A DNA stretch of 64,000 nucleotides, from NCBI GenBank assembly GCA_947474645.1, contig CANJJD010000006.1, positions 1-64,000 on the forward strand. Reading direction: 5' to 3'. Within the stretch, counting starts at the first letter, position 1. The number at the start of each line of letters is the position of its first letter. Positions 38,791 through 48,846 of this stretch are shown here, piece by piece. The notes beneath the pieces are model-generated. The model was given only the letters and a program-made list of their open reading frames with translations. It did not search any database and was not told the DNA's origin. This DNA is from Alphaproteobacteria bacterium. GTDB lineage: Bacteria; Pseudomonadota; Alphaproteobacteria; Micropepsales; Micropepsaceae. The translations under genes and the position numbers were made by a program.

Positions 38791-38916
38791 TTAACCCTGG
38801 CGGGCTTTGAACCGCGGATTCTTCTTGTTGATCACGTAAACGCGGCCCTTGCGGCGGATGACGCGGCAGTCCTTGTCACGCTTCTTGAGCGACCGGAGGG
38901 AGTTGCGAACCTTCAT
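38791..38916 (-). CDS. rpmJ: 50S ribosomal protein L36 (YkgO-type, zinc-free)
   Basis: The 41-residue protein starts [16 protein letters not shown] and ends [15 protein letters not shown], the L36 pattern. It has one Cys only and lacks the CxxC...CxxxxH zinc ribbon of the C+ form, so it is the C- (YkgO-type) paralogue that is the usual form in alphaproteobacteria. The long open frame extending upstream to 39729 is only a shadow of the transglycosylase gene. Confidence 0.97.
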   Translation of the reverse strand: MKVRNSLRSLKKRDKDCRVIRRKGRVYVINKKNPRFKARQG

Positions 38917-39072
38917 GACACTGCCTTTTTCGAGCCAAATCGGCCCAAAAGGCCGTCTTCCGCGAGAGGCGCGGAAACTATGCGGGGGCCCCCACCCTGT
39001 CAACCCGACAAATCGAGGCCAAAAGGGCGGTTTTCCGCCAAAAATCGCTGCAAATCGGTGTAGCCTTTGGGG

Positions 39073-40389
39073 ATGACGCGCCCCCGTTCCCGAACCGGCC
39101 GCTCTCTGACCAGCCTGCAGCGGCTGGCCGCCCTGTGCGGCGCCCTGCTGGCGGTGGCCTGCGCCGCCACCGCGCCCAAGCCGACGCCCCCGGTCCCGCC
39201 CGCGGTTTCCATCCCCATTGCCCCCCTGCCGGTCCGGCCGACCTCGGGCGATGCCAAGTTCGACGCCTTTTTGCAGGCCGCCCGCATCACCGCCCTGGGC
39301 CAGGGAATCACAGCAGCTACCTTCGACAGCGCCACGGCGGGGCTCGCGCCCATTCCCAGCATCGTTGCCGCCAATGCCAACCAGCCGGAATTTTCCAAGC
39401 CGGTGTGGAGCTACCTGGATTCGGCGGTGTCGGCGCGGCGCATCAAGGACGCCAAGCTGATGCTGGCGCGCCATGGCGATGTGCTGGCCAGGATCGAAGC
39501 CGCGTACGGCGTGCCCAAGGAGATTCTGGTCTCCGTCTGGGGCATGGAGACCGATTACGGCGCCGGCAATGGCGGGACCAATATCTTCGCGGCGCTGGCG
39601 ACGCTCGCCTATGACGGGCCGCGCGCCGAATATGCCCGGGCGGAATTCTTCGCGGCGCTGAAGATCTACCAGGAGCAGCGTTACGCGCTGAGCGAGATGC
39701 GCGCCAGTTGGGCCGGCGCCTTCGGCCAAACCCAGTTCACGCCCACCACCTTCCTGAAATACGCCGTTGATGGCGATGGCGACGGAAAAATCGATCTGTG
39801 GCAGTCGGTGGCGGACGCGCTGGCATCGGCGGCGCGGCTGCTCGCCGAGCAGGGCTGGAACAAGGGCCAGGCCTGGGGCTTTGAAGTGCGGCTGCCCGCC
39901 GGCTTTGCTTATGAGGATGCTGACACCGATACCCAGAAGCCGCTGAGCGACTGGCGCGCGCGGGGCGTCAAAAGGATCGGCGGCGCGGCCTTGCCCGCGG
40001 GCGCCGACAGCGCGGCGATCTATCTACCGGCCGGGGCGAATGGTCCGGCCTTTCTGCTGTTTCCCAATTTCAACGTCATCCTGAAATACAACAATGCCGC
40101 CAGCTATGCCCTGGCGGTAGCGCTGTTGGCCGACCGCATGGCGGGCGCCGATCCGGTTGTGCACACATGGCCGCGCGCCGAGCGGCCGCTGTCGCGCAAC
40201 GAACGCTTCAGCTTCCAGCAGGATCTGGCCAGGCTGGGCTTTGATCCGGGCCTGCCCGACGGGCTGCTGGGCCGCAAGACGCGCGCCGCGCTGCGCCAAT
40301 ACCAGAAGTCCAGATCCATGGCCGCCGACGGCTTCGCCACCGCCGCGCTGCTGATGGCGCTGGAAAAGGATGCGGCACAGCAGCCTTAA
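39073..40389 (+). CDS. Lytic murein transglycosylase (MltB family) with peptidoglycan-binding domain
   Basis: The 438-residue protein has an N-terminal export signal with a possible lipobox ([10 protein letters not shown]). The MltB-type SLT_2 domain has [20 protein letters not shown] (catalytic Glu), then [20 protein letters not shown] and a [11 protein letters not shown] loop. A C-terminal PG_binding_1 domain ([20 protein letters not shown]) ends it. It cleaves glycan strands to 1,6-anhydromuramic acid ends. ATG 39073 is preferred; a TTG lies six bases before. Confidence 0.93.
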   Translation: MTRPRSRTGRSLTSLQRLAALCGALLAVACAATAPKPTPPVPPAVSIPIAPLPVRPTSGDAKFDAFLQAARITALGQGITAATFDSATAGLAPIPSIVAANANQPEFSKPVWSYLDSAVSARRIKDAKLMLARHGDVLARIEAAYGVPKEILVSVWGMETDYGAGNGGTNIFAALATLAYDGPRAEYARAEFFAALKIYQEQRYALSEMRASWAGAFGQTQFTPTTFLKYAVDGDGDGKIDLWQSVADALASAARLLAEQGWNKGQAWGFEVRLPAGFAYEDADTDTQKPLSDWRARGVKRIGGAALPAGADSAAIYLPAGANGPAFLLFPNFNVILKYNNAASYALAVALLADRMAGADPVVHTWPRAERPLSRNERFSFQQDLARLGFDPGLPDGLLGRKTRAALRQYQKSRSMAADGFATAALLMALEKDAAQQP

Positions 40390-40390
40390 G

Positions 40391-40473
40391 CCTCACCCTT
40401 CGACAGTCGCTAGCGACAGCGTCGTGCGACCAGGGTGAGGAATTCCTCATGCTGAGCTTGTCGAAGCATGAGG
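40391..40473. repeat. Bipartite palindromic repeat, copy C, with an insertion in the first half
   Basis: The first half has the outer arms CCTCACCCTTCGAC and CAGGGTGAGG. In place of the short AAGCT loop it has about 26 bases that form their own palindrome (GTCGCTAGCGAC). The second half (CCTCATGCTGAG + CTTGTCGAAGCATGAGG, 40445-40473) is perfect. It fills the gap between convergent mltB-like and pbpC genes. Confidence 0.88.
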
Positions 40474-40474
40474 G

Positions 40475-42565
40475 CTAGCGGAGCTTCTTGAAGCGCACCG
40501 TGCTGCTATCGCTGCGGCCATCGGCATCCACCACCGTCACTCGCGCCAGGCCTTCACCTTGCGGCGTGTACAGCGCCGGCGCGAAACGGTCGAAGCTGCC
40601 CAGGGGGGCGCCATTGACCAGCCAGGTCAGGGGACTGCGGCCGCCATCGGCCTTCAATTGCAGCGCCGCGTCCTTGGCACTGGCCTCGGGCAGCGGCACC
40701 ACCGCGCCATTGGGCGGAAAGGCAATGGCCGGCGGCGGCAGTTCAGCCACCTGCACTTGCTGTACGGGGGCCGCCTCGCGGGTGAAGTTGCGCAGGTTGG
40801 GCGGCAGTTCGTCGGTGCCGCGTACCATCAGCGCGCCCGCCGGCACTTGCGGTGCGGGGCGGCGATCGGGCGGCAACAGCCCGAACATCTTCAGCAGCAC
40901 CGGCGCGCCGGCTTCGCGCCCGACATGGCCGGGACGCGGTGTGCCGTCGGCGCGCCCCACCCATACGGCCACGGTGTAATCATTGGAAAAGCCCACCGCC
41001 CAGGCGTCGCGGAAACCGTAAGAGGTGCCGGTCTTGAAACCGATGGTGCGTTTCCGGAGCAGCCCCTGCCCCATCGCCCAGCCGTCGGGCAAGGCGACAC
41101 CGTCCAGCACTTCGCGCAGGTACCAGGCGGCTACCGGCCCGAACAATCGGTGTCTGGCCGCATCCGGCGTGCCCTGGACAAAGCGCAGGCCTTGCGCCGT
41201 GCCGCCTTCGGCAATCCCGACATAGAGCATGGCGATGTCCGACAGCGAGATGCCCAAGCCCCCTAGCGCCACCGGCAGGCTGGGCGCATCGCGGGTGGGA
41301 AAGGCCAGGCGGGCGCCGGCATTCTGCAACGACAAAGTGAAGGCCAGCGGCCCCACCCGGTCCAGCACCGCCACGGCGGGAATGTTCAGCGACATCCGCA
41401 GCGCATCGCGCGCCGTCACCGCGCCCTGGAACTGGCCATCGAAGTCCTTGGGCGCGTAATCGCCGAAGGTGGTGGGGGCGTCTTCCATCCGGCTGGCGGG
41501 ATGCAGGACCAGGCTGTCGAACGCCAAGCCATAGATGAAAGGCTTGAGCGCCGAGCCGGGCGAGCGGGCCCGCGCCGCCAGATCCACCTGTCCCGCCCGG
41601 CCCCAGTAATCGGTGCCGCCGACATAGGCCACCACGTTGCGGCTTTTGTTTTCCACCACCACCAATGAAATGTCGGCGCCGTCGTCGTAATAGGCGCGCT
41701 CCTGTTTCGCCAACCGTTCGGCCGCGCCCTGGATGCCGGCATCCAATGTCGTGACGATACGCGTCGCCTTGTGCTTCAGCACCAGGCGCTGCGCCAAGTG
41801 CGGCGCGCCCATCGGCATGGGCTGGCGCGCGAAAGGCACGCCTTCCTTCATGGCGGTGGCGGCGTCGCCGGCGGTGATCACCTCTTCCTCCACCATCCGC
41901 CGCAGCACCTTGTCGCGGCCGGCCAAAGCGCGCTTGGCATGGCGGTCGGGGCGCTGCTTGACCGGCGATTGCGGCAGCGCCACCAGCAGCGCGCTTTCGG
42001 CCAGATCAAGGTTTGCCGGCTCCTTGCCGAAATAGGACAGCGAGGCGGCGCGCACCCCTTCCAGGTTGCCGCCCATCGGCGCCAGGGTCAGATAGAGCGA
42101 AAGAATTTCGTCCTTGGAGTAACGCTCCTCCAACTGCACGGCGCGCACGACCTGGACGAACTTGCCCCACAGCCCATGGCCGTGCGGCTCCAGCAGCCGC
42201 GCCACCTGCATGGTCAGGGTCGAGCCGCCCGAGACGATGTGCCCGGCCTGGACGAACTGGAACGCGGCGCGCAGCATGGCGGGTGGGTCCACGCCCCAAT
42301 GGCGCGCAAAGCGCTTGTCTTCATAGGCCTTGAGCATCGCCAGGTAGCGCGGTCCCACCTGGTCCGGCATGGTCTTGATGCGCCAGGCGCCGTCCGCGCT
42401 CAGGAAGGCGCGCAACAGGCTGCCGTCTTTCGCCGTCACTTCCGGCGACACTGTGTTGGCGCGGGTCATGTCTGGCGGAAAGACAAGATCGGCCAGAGTC
42501 AGCAGGCCGACCAGCCCCGCCGCCACGCGCAAGCGAAACAACCAGCGCGGCACCTCATCGTTCAT
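40475..42565 (-). CDS. pbpC: Penicillin-binding protein 1C (bifunctional)
   Basis: The 696-residue protein has one N-terminal membrane anchor. The glycosyltransferase GT51 domain has AYEDKRFARHWGVDP, GGSTLTMQVARLL and YLTLAPMGGNLEGV. The transpeptidase domain has Ser nucleophile SALK in RSPGSALKPF, SLN in RMSLNIPAV and KTGTS. The BiPBP_C domain closes it (from about residue 600). The gene overlaps the alpha-2-macroglobulin gene by four bases (ATGA), the usual partnership in which the macroglobulin is proposed to protect cells whose wall is breached by a foreign protease. Confidence 0.97.
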   Translation of the reverse strand: MNDEVPRWLFRLRVAAGLVGLLTLADLVFPPDMTRANTVSPEVTAKDGSLLRAFLSADGAWRIKTMPDQVGPRYLAMLKAYEDKRFARHWGVDPPAMLRAAFQFVQAGHIVSGGSTLTMQVARLLEPHGHGLWGKFVQVVRAVQLEERYSKDEILSLYLTLAPMGGNLEGVRAASLSYFGKEPANLDLAESALLVALPQSPVKQRPDRHAKRALAGRDKVLRRMVEEEVITAGDAATAMKEGVPFARQPMPMGAPHLAQRLVLKHKATRIVTTLDAGIQGAAERLAKQERAYYDDGADISLVVVENKSRNVVAYVGGTDYWGRAGQVDLAARARSPGSALKPFIYGLAFDSLVLHPASRMEDAPTTFGDYAPKDFDGQFQGAVTARDALRMSLNIPAVAVLDRVGPLAFTLSLQNAGARLAFPTRDAPSLPVALGGLGISLSDIAMLYVGIAEGGTAQGLRFVQGTPDAARHRLFGPVAAWYLREVLDGVALPDGWAMGQGLLRKRTIGFKTGTSYGFRDAWAVGFSNDYTVAVWVGRADGTPRPGHVGREAGAPVLLKMFGLLPPDRRPAPQVPAGALMVRGTDELPPNLRNFTREAAPVQQVQVAELPPPAIAFPPNGAVVPLPEASAKDAALQLKADGGRSPLTWLVNGAPLGSFDRFAPALYTPQGEGLARVTVVDADGRSDSSTVRFKKLR

Positions 42566-45500
42566 TGCGCGATATTCAGCTCGCCCATCGCGGTGCGCGC
42601 CCGGATGGCGGGGGCATACATGTCCTCGGCCCAGGCCGCGGGCAGCGCGAAGTGACCCACCGACACGGCGCGGGCGATATAGGCGACATGGAAGGACGGC
42701 GTCGGCTCCGGCCCCTTGCGATTGGGCGGCCGGTAACGCTCGCCGATGTCGAAGGCCGCGACAAAGCGGTCATCGCGGGCATCCTGCATGTTGGTGTCGG
42801 TCAGAGCGCCGACAAAGGCATAGGCCTTGGCGTCCTCGCCCTTCAGGGGTTGCTCGATCTCCAGTCCCGCGGGCAACAGGTCGATCACCCCCATCTGGTG
42901 ATAGAGATTGTTGGGCATCTGGCCACTGATCACCACGATCACCCGGTCATTCTGGCGCAGCGATCCCATGTCGGCCGGCGTGCCCGACATGGTCCAGATG
43001 CTTTTGCTCAGGCTGAGCCCGTCGGCGGTGGCAGGCAGCGCCGCATTGGGCGTGCCGCTGGCGGCGGTGGAGCGCCACACGCCGGCATCGCCCCGGTTGC
43101 CGATGGTCACACCGGCATCCAGTTGCGCCAGGGTCGGCGTCAGCCGCACCGCGCCGTCACGGGGCGCGGCCGGTGCGCCATTGACGGTGATGTTGAGCGG
43201 CAGCTTCTGGCGGGTGAGCGCATAGGCGGCGCGCAGCATCCAGCCCTTTTCCTGGGTGGTGGTGTCCTGGATGCGGGTGTTCAGCGCCTTCACCTTGTCC
43301 AGCAATTGCGGCACCAGATCGGCCTTGCCGTTTTCCGCCGCCAGCGCCAGCGCACCGGACAGATCGCGCAACAGCGAGCCATAAGTGTCATGCGGATAGG
43401 TGGCCGGATCGGCGCTGACGATGATGTCGCGCGCGCGGCCGAAACCATACTCCGCCCGCGCCCGGTCGCCGGTCAGTGAGGCCGCCGCGCCGGTCAGCGC
43501 CGCCGCCAGGCCCGACTTCATCGCGGCTGTCTTGGTGTCGCTGAAGTAGCGCAAGTCCGAGACATTGGCCTGGCCGTTGGCCGCCAGCACATAAAAGGCA
43601 TAGGCGCGCGACAAGTCATCGCCGCCCGAGGCGCCGCTGGTCTTCAGCCAGTTGGTGCCGCGCTTGATGGCGTCGTTCGGCACGACAAAGCCCTTGGCCT
43701 TGGCCTGGTAGAGGAAATCCAGGGCATAGACGCTGAGGAAAGGATCAGCCTCGCTGCCCGGACCCCACATGCCGAAATCGCCGCCGTAATTCTGCATGTC
43801 CAGCACCTGGTCCACCGCCTGCTGGATGCGGGGGCGCAGCGCGTTGTCGCGCGGCAGGCCGGCGAGGTCGGCGACGTTGTTGAACAGCAAAAGCGGCTGG
43901 GCGCGGCTGGTGGTCTGCTCGAGGCAGCCATAGGGATACTTGTCCAGCCACTTCAGAAGCCCGGCGACATTGTTATAGCCATGCGCCGCCGACACGCTGA
44001 TGGTGACGTTGGCGGTGGAGCCGACCAGGTCGGAGATCAGGCTGCGATTGGCGACGTAAGTTCCGCCCGCCGGCAGCGGCAGTTCTTCTTCCCGCGCCAC
44101 GTCCAGTTGGGCCGCCCGCACCTGGATCGGCCAGCCATGCGTGACATGAAAGCCGTTCGGGCCTTTGACATCCAATGTGATGCCGGCAATGCCCAACCCT
44201 GCCCCGCGCAATTGCACGGGTATCAGGACGCGCTGGCCGCGCCGGAGAGTCTGGTTCACCACACTCTGCGCTCCGCCGGCCAGCGACACCGGCCCGCGGG
44301 TCTGGATGGTGGCGACATAGGCGCCCGCTCCGCCCTCGACATTGTCCAGGTTCAGGGCCGCGCCGATGGAATCGCCGGGCGACAGGAAGCGCGGCAGCAC
44401 CAGGTCGGCGATCACCGGATCGCGCACGATCAACATGCGGTCGGCATGACCCAGCTTGTTCGCGCTCCAGGCCACCGCCATCAGACGCAGCGAGCCGTTA
44501 AAGTCCGGCACGTCGAAGGTGATGTTGGCGACGCCGCCGGCGCCCAATTTCACCAGCCCGCTGAACAGCGCCACGGTTCTCTGCGGCACCACCGCCAGCC
44601 CGCGGCCGCCGAAACCGTCGCCGCCCTCACGCAGCGCGCCCAACGCACCTTTTTCCACTCGTATCAGGCGGCCGTAATCGTCGCGCATCAACACGCCCAG
44701 GCGCCGCTTGCCGAAATAATAGGCTACCGGATCGGGCGACTTGAAATCGGTGAGCTGCAAGATGCCTTCGTCCACCGCCGCCAATGTGACGTACGCCTCG
44801 CCGCTGGCGCCCTGCACCGTCACGGGAATGGTCACCTTCTGGCGCGGCAGCACCTTGGGCGCGCCGCCGATGGACACGTTCAAGGTGCGCGGGCCATTGT
44901 CCACACCAAGCCAGGCCACGCCGATGCTGCGCACCGGCTCGCGGCCCTTCACGCCCGCCAATGGGCGGTAATTGGTCACCAGCACATAGGCGCCGGCGCC
45001 CCATTCGGCGGACACCGGAATATCAACGCTGGTGCCGCCGGCCGGGGCATCGATCAGCCTGGAAGAAAAGACGCGGTCGCCCGCCACCACCACCAGCGCC
45101 TTGCCGTTGCCGTCGGGCTTGATGCGCACATGCGCCACCGCGCCGGGCGCGTAGCTGGGCTTGTCGGCGGCAACCGGAATGCGGTCGGGTCGGTCGCCGG
45201 CGCTGGATGCGGCCCAGCCCGAATAGAAGCGATACGACGAAGCTGCACCCGTCTTGGAATCGCTGATGGTGAGGCGATAGGTGCCCTGGGGCATCGCCTG
45301 GTCCAGCCGCGCCGAGGCGCCGGCGCCTATGCCCAAGCCGCCGCTGGTGATCAACCGGTCGCGGGTGGTGGGCTGGTATTTCCATTCGCCATTGGCCTGA
45401 AACCACTGATAGGTGGTGTCTTCGCGCACCCAGCTATAGGTCAACCCATTCAGGGCGATGCGCTTGCCGTCAGCATCCACCGCGATGACTTCAAACCCGG

Positions 45501-47454
45501 CGCGGGCATTTTCCGACACCTGGCCGCCTTCGAACAGCGGACGGATGCCGATCGCCGCGTCATGGGTGCGGATGGGAATGACGGTGGACTTGTCGGTGGT
45601 GCGCCCGCCCGGCTCATGGATGGAGATGCGGATGCTGGCCTTCAGCGGCAAGGTGGTGTCGGCCAACGCGCCGGTATTGCCGGTGACATTGGTGATGCCG
45701 GCCGCGTCGGTGGCCGGCACGGCCAGGTCCACCTTGGTCTCGGCGAAACTGTCGTCCACCCGGCCGAACTGGAAGCCGTGATGTTGCGGATAGGGATCGG
45801 TGTCGGCGGAGATGGTCGCCTCGCCATCGCCGGACAGCGCGCCGGCCGGCGCGCCATAAAGGAAGCGCGCCTCCACCCGAACATGGAAATCCCCGCCCGG
45901 CTTGATGCTCTTGTCCAGCGCGGTCAGGTTCACTTTCAGGCGCTGGGGAACGAAGTCGGCGACGTCGAACTGCACCCGGCCCACGGCGGGCGCCTTGGGA
46001 TCGATGAAGGCGGCAATCTGCCAGCGGCCATGCGGCGCGCTTTGCGACAGTTTCAGGCTCCAGGCGGCGCTGCCCGCGGCCAGCTTGTCGCCCGGCACGG
46101 TGATGCGACCCACTTCCAAGCCATCGGGACGCTGCGCCACCAGGGTCAGCGGCGCGGTGATGGCGGCGCCGATGCGGTCGCGCAGCATGGCCACGGCCTG
46201 CACCGTTTCGCCGGGGCGATAGATGCCGCGTTCGGTGTACAGCCAGGAATCCACCGGGCCGGGCGGCGAACGGCCGCCCACGCCGCGGTCGGTGAGGTCG
46301 AAGGCCGAGCGCCGCAGGTCCAGGAACGAGAAATCCCCGCCCGGGCCATAGGCCATCACCATCACCGGTTCGTCGCCCCCGGTGGCCTTGAACAGGCCGG
46401 CATCGAAATCGGCGCGGCCATTGCGATCGGTGGTGACCGACGCCAGTTCGTTATTGTTATGGGCAACAAGAGTCAGCTTCACGCTGCCCAGCGGCGTGGC
46501 GCGGTTGTAGGAACGGGCGAACACCGTCAGGCCCGAGCCGGTGGCGGCATTGGCGCTGGTGAAGGTGGTGAGCGAGATGTCGCTGTCCACCACCCACTGC
46601 ATGGCCAGTTCGCCCGAATTGTCGTCGTCATTGTCGGGCTTCTTGGCATTGTCCTGCGCCACGATCACATAGGCGCCGGGCTTCTGGCCCTTGAGCAGGT
46701 CATGGATGGGGATCAGCGTGACGACGCTGTCATTCTTGACGTTATCGATCTTCAAGGTGCCCTGGAATATCAGCTTGCCCTGGTTGTCCTGGAGCTGCTT
46801 GGCGTCCCAGCCATACAAGGTGGTGTTGTCCACCGTGCCGGTCTCGATCTGCGACAGCAGCCGGTCGCCCACCCGGATGACCTTCAGCGCAAGGCTGTCG
46901 ATGTTCACCGTGGTGACGGGCACACCCGCCGCATTGTCGCGCGGCAGGATGATGCCGCCGGAAAAGCGCACCAGCGCCGGCTTGTCGCGCAGCTCCACCG
47001 GCACGGTCTCGTCCGATGCCAGCTTGTCGCCGCCGGCCGAGGGCAGTCCGGTTTTCAGGGTGACGTTGTAGGTCTTGTCGAACGCCATGCCGGCCAGGCA
47101 CAGGCGGGTGTCCACCACCCGCACCGCCAGGCGCAGGGCCGGATCGACGGACAGGTAATCCTCGTAATGGGTGCGGCCGCTGGCATCCAGGGCGCGGGTA
47201 AAGACCAGGCAGGCCTCGGCCTGGGACTTGGAGACGTCCACATCCAGGCGGCGGAAGCCGAAATCACGGGCTTCATCGGACGGTGCGCCGGTCAACCCGC
47301 CGGTGACGGTGCTGAACCCGCTTTGCAGCCGGGCCAGCACGCCGGCATCCTGTGCGCCGCGCCCCCCGAGGAGATAAGCGGTGACCAGGAGCACCGACAG
47401 GACGGCTGCAACCCCGCCCCCGATGATGAGCAAAAGCCGCTGGTTCTTGCTCAT
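42562..47454 (-). CDS. yfhM: Bacterial alpha-2-macroglobulin (YfhM-like), membrane-anchored
   Basis: The 1630-residue protein has MG domains, the A2M family segment (MLIVRDPVIADLVLPRFLSP), and the thioester motif in YGCLEQTTS that traps proteases covalently. A large alpha-alpha toroid and the C-terminal bacterial domain follow. E. coli YfhM is a lipoprotein; here the N-terminus is a helix (LLLIIGGGVAAVLSVLLVTAY) without a Cys lipobox, so anchoring is by a membrane helix. The start overlaps nothing upstream, and the end overlaps pbpC by four bases. Confidence 0.95.
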   Translation of the reverse strand: MSKNQRLLLIIGGGVAAVLSVLLVTAYLLGGRGAQDAGVLARLQSGFSTVTGGLTGAPSDEARDFGFRRLDVDVSKSQAEACLVFTRALDASGRTHYEDYLSVDPALRLAVRVVDTRLCLAGMAFDKTYNVTLKTGLPSAGGDKLASDETVPVELRDKPALVRFSGGIILPRDNAAGVPVTTVNIDSLALKVIRVGDRLLSQIETGTVDNTTLYGWDAKQLQDNQGKLIFQGTLKIDNVKNDSVVTLIPIHDLLKGQKPGAYVIVAQDNAKKPDNDDDNSGELAMQWVVDSDISLTTFTSANAATGSGLTVFARSYNRATPLGSVKLTLVAHNNNELASVTTDRNGRADFDAGLFKATGGDEPVMVMAYGPGGDFSFLDLRRSAFDLTDRGVGGRSPPGPVDSWLYTERGIYRPGETVQAVAMLRDRIGAAITAPLTLVAQRPDGLEVGRITVPGDKLAAGSAAWSLKLSQSAPHGRWQIAAFIDPKAPAVGRVQFDVADFVPQRLKVNLTALDKSIKPGGDFHVRVEARFLYGAPAGALSGDGEATISADTDPYPQHHGFQFGRVDDSFAETKVDLAVPATDAAGITNVTGNTGALADTTLPLKASIRISIHEPGGRTTDKSTVIPIRTHDAAIGIRPLFEGGQVSENARAGFEVIAVDADGKRIALNGLTYSWVREDTTYQWFQANGEWKYQPTTRDRLITSGGLGIGAGASARLDQAMPQGTYRLTISDSKTGAASSYRFYSGWAASSAGDRPDRIPVAADKPSYAPGAVAHVRIKPDGNGKALVVVAGDRVFSSRLIDAPAGGTSVDIPVSAEWGAGAYVLVTNYRPLAGVKGREPVRSIGVAWLGVDNGPRTLNVSIGGAPKVLPRQKVTIPVTVQGASGEAYVTLAAVDEGILQLTDFKSPDPVAYYFGKRRLGVLMRDDYGRLIRVEKGALGALREGGDGFGGRGLAVVPQRTVALFSGLVKLGAGGVANITFDVPDFNGSLRLMAVAWSANKLGHADRMLIVRDPVIADLVLPRFLSPGDSIGAALNLDNVEGGAGAYVATIQTRGPVSLAGGAQSVVNQTLRRGQRVLIPVQLRGAGLGIAGITLDVKGPNGFHVTHGWPIQVRAAQLDVAREEELPLPAGGTYVANRSLISDLVGSTANVTISVSAAHGYNNVAGLLKWLDKYPYGCLEQTTSRAQPLLLFNNVADLAGLPRDNALRPRIQQAVDQVLDMQNYGGDFGMWGPGSEADPFLSVYALDFLYQAKAKGFVVPNDAIKRGTNWLKTSGASGGDDLSRAYAFYVLAANGQANVSDLRYFSDTKTAAMKSGLAAALTGAAASLTGDRARAEYGFGRARDIIVSADPATYPHDTYGSLLRDLSGALALAAENGKADLVPQLLDKVKALNTRIQDTTTQEKGWMLRAAYALTRQKLPLNITVNGAPAAPRDGAVRLTPTLAQLDAGVTIGNRGDAGVWRSTAASGTPNAALPATADGLSLSKSIWTMSGTPADMGSLRQNDRVIVVISGQMPNNLYHQMGVIDLLPAGLEIEQPLKGEDAKAYAFVGALTDTNMQDARDDRFVAAFDIGERYRPPNRKGPEPTPSFHVAYIARAVSVGHFALPAAWAEDMYAPAIRARTAMGELNIAQ

Positions 47455-47558
47455 GGGAGCCCCGGGATTCTAGCGAAAGAAGCCTAGTGCAAGCAGGCGC
47501 GCGAATCGCGGCGAGACCGTGACAAAGCGGTGAGTAGAATCGGATGCGCGAAAATAAT

Positions 47559-48818
47559 TTACGCCGGGCAGTCCAGGCGCCCAGGTTTGCCCGCGGTGAA
47601 GCGGCAAGTGCGGGTTTTGCCGCCCGCCGAATCATAGAGGTCAATGGTCCAACCGGTGCCCTCGCGGGTCATCAGCAGGAAACCGAAGCCGCCGACCGAC
47701 AGCCCATCCGTCACCTTGACGCCGGCATGGCCGATGAACTGGGTGCCGCGCAGGTTCTTCGGGGTGACCAGCAGATCGTCGCCGCCATTGCCGGCCACGA
47801 TCTGGGGCGGCACGCCCTTGGTGTAGTTGATGCTTTCGAAACTATGGATATGTCCCGACAGCATCAGCGCGACATTGCGGGGGATCAGGGGCGCGCCCCG
47901 GGCGGCATTGATGGCGGAGGCTTGCATCAGGGTGAGGTTGCCGCCGACGGGAATCCCCAAGGGCCCAGTGATCGCCGCCCAGGTGGGGCGGTGATGGAGC
48001 AGCCATATTGGTGCATTGGCAGGCGACGGCGCCTTGGCCAGGCCCGCCAGCTCTTCGGCATAGATGCGGGCGGTGGCGCGGTCGAGTTCGGTTTCGTTGG
48101 ACACCGCGTCATCCAGCACCGCCAGGGTCAGCCCGCCCAGCGCCACGGTGTAGAGCGGGTCATGCACGGTGCAGGGTTCGGCCACACCCGGACCCTGCAG
48201 CCGCTCCCAGCCCGGACCGGCACGGCTGCAATCCTCATGATTGCCGCGCACCAGCACGATGGGGGCGGCGGCCAGCAGCGGCGCGGCGGGGGTGTAGAAA
48301 TCCGCCTGCCAGGTTACCCAGTTATCGCCCCAGGGCGAGCCGGCGCAGCCGGCATTGCCGGGCGGACAGGCGCTTTCGCGGTAGAGATAATCGCCGACAT
48401 GGATCACCAGGTCAGGCTTTAGGCTGGCGGCGGCGGCGGCCAGTTGCGGGAAAGGCCATTGCGCCGGATCGTTGCAGGCCTGCAGCGCCGCGCCCTTGAT
48501 GCGGCAACCGGTATCGCCCAACACCAATATGCGCTGCGGATCGGCCACCGGCAGCGGCAGGGCGATGTCCGCCACCGTGGCGGTGGTGGTGCCCGATGGA
48601 ATCGCGGCGGCGCAAACCAGCGGGAAATTGCCGTTGGCGGGGGCGCGCACCGTCATGGCCACATCGCCGCCGGCGGTGTGCAAGGCCGGACAGGTCGCCT
48701 GGTCGGTGACCAGCCGCGCTTCAAAACCGCTGGCGGTGGCCTGCACCCAGGCGCTGTCGGCGGCCTGTGCCGGAATCGGCAGAAGCCACAGCAAAGCCAG
48801 GAGCACGCGCGCTTTCAT
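47559..48818 (-). CDS. Secreted metallophosphoesterase (purple acid phosphatase-like)
   Basis: The 419-residue protein has a signal peptide (LLALLWLLPIPAQA). A calcineurin-like core follows with the five metal-ligand blocks: LVLGDTGCR, VIHVGDYLYRESACP, VRGNHEDCS, LLHHRPTW and SGHIHSFES. An N-terminal beta domain precedes the core. The substrate is a phosphomono- or diester. The C-terminal ending has a TCRFTAGKPGRLDCP Cys pair. ATG 48818 begins the signal peptide. Confidence 0.88.
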   Translation of the reverse strand: MKARVLLALLWLLPIPAQAADSAWVQATASGFEARLVTDQATCPALHTAGGDVAMTVRAPANGNFPLVCAAAIPSGTTTATVADIALPLPVADPQRILVLGDTGCRIKGAALQACNDPAQWPFPQLAAAAASLKPDLVIHVGDYLYRESACPPGNAGCAGSPWGDNWVTWQADFYTPAAPLLAAAPIVLVRGNHEDCSRAGPGWERLQGPGVAEPCTVHDPLYTVALGGLTLAVLDDAVSNETELDRATARIYAEELAGLAKAPSPANAPIWLLHHRPTWAAITGPLGIPVGGNLTLMQASAINAARGAPLIPRNVALMLSGHIHSFESINYTKGVPPQIVAGNGGDDLLVTPKNLRGTQFIGHAGVKVTDGLSVGGFGFLLMTREGTGWTIDLYDSAGGKTRTCRFTAGKPGRLDCPA

Positions 48819-48846
48819 GGCAGCGAGCCTAGCCGGGGCCGTAGCG

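Noticed and set aside
38791-39729. 312-codon minus-strand frame ending in L36
   Set aside because: Only the last 41 codons are L36; the upstream part is antisense to the lytic transglycosylase gene.
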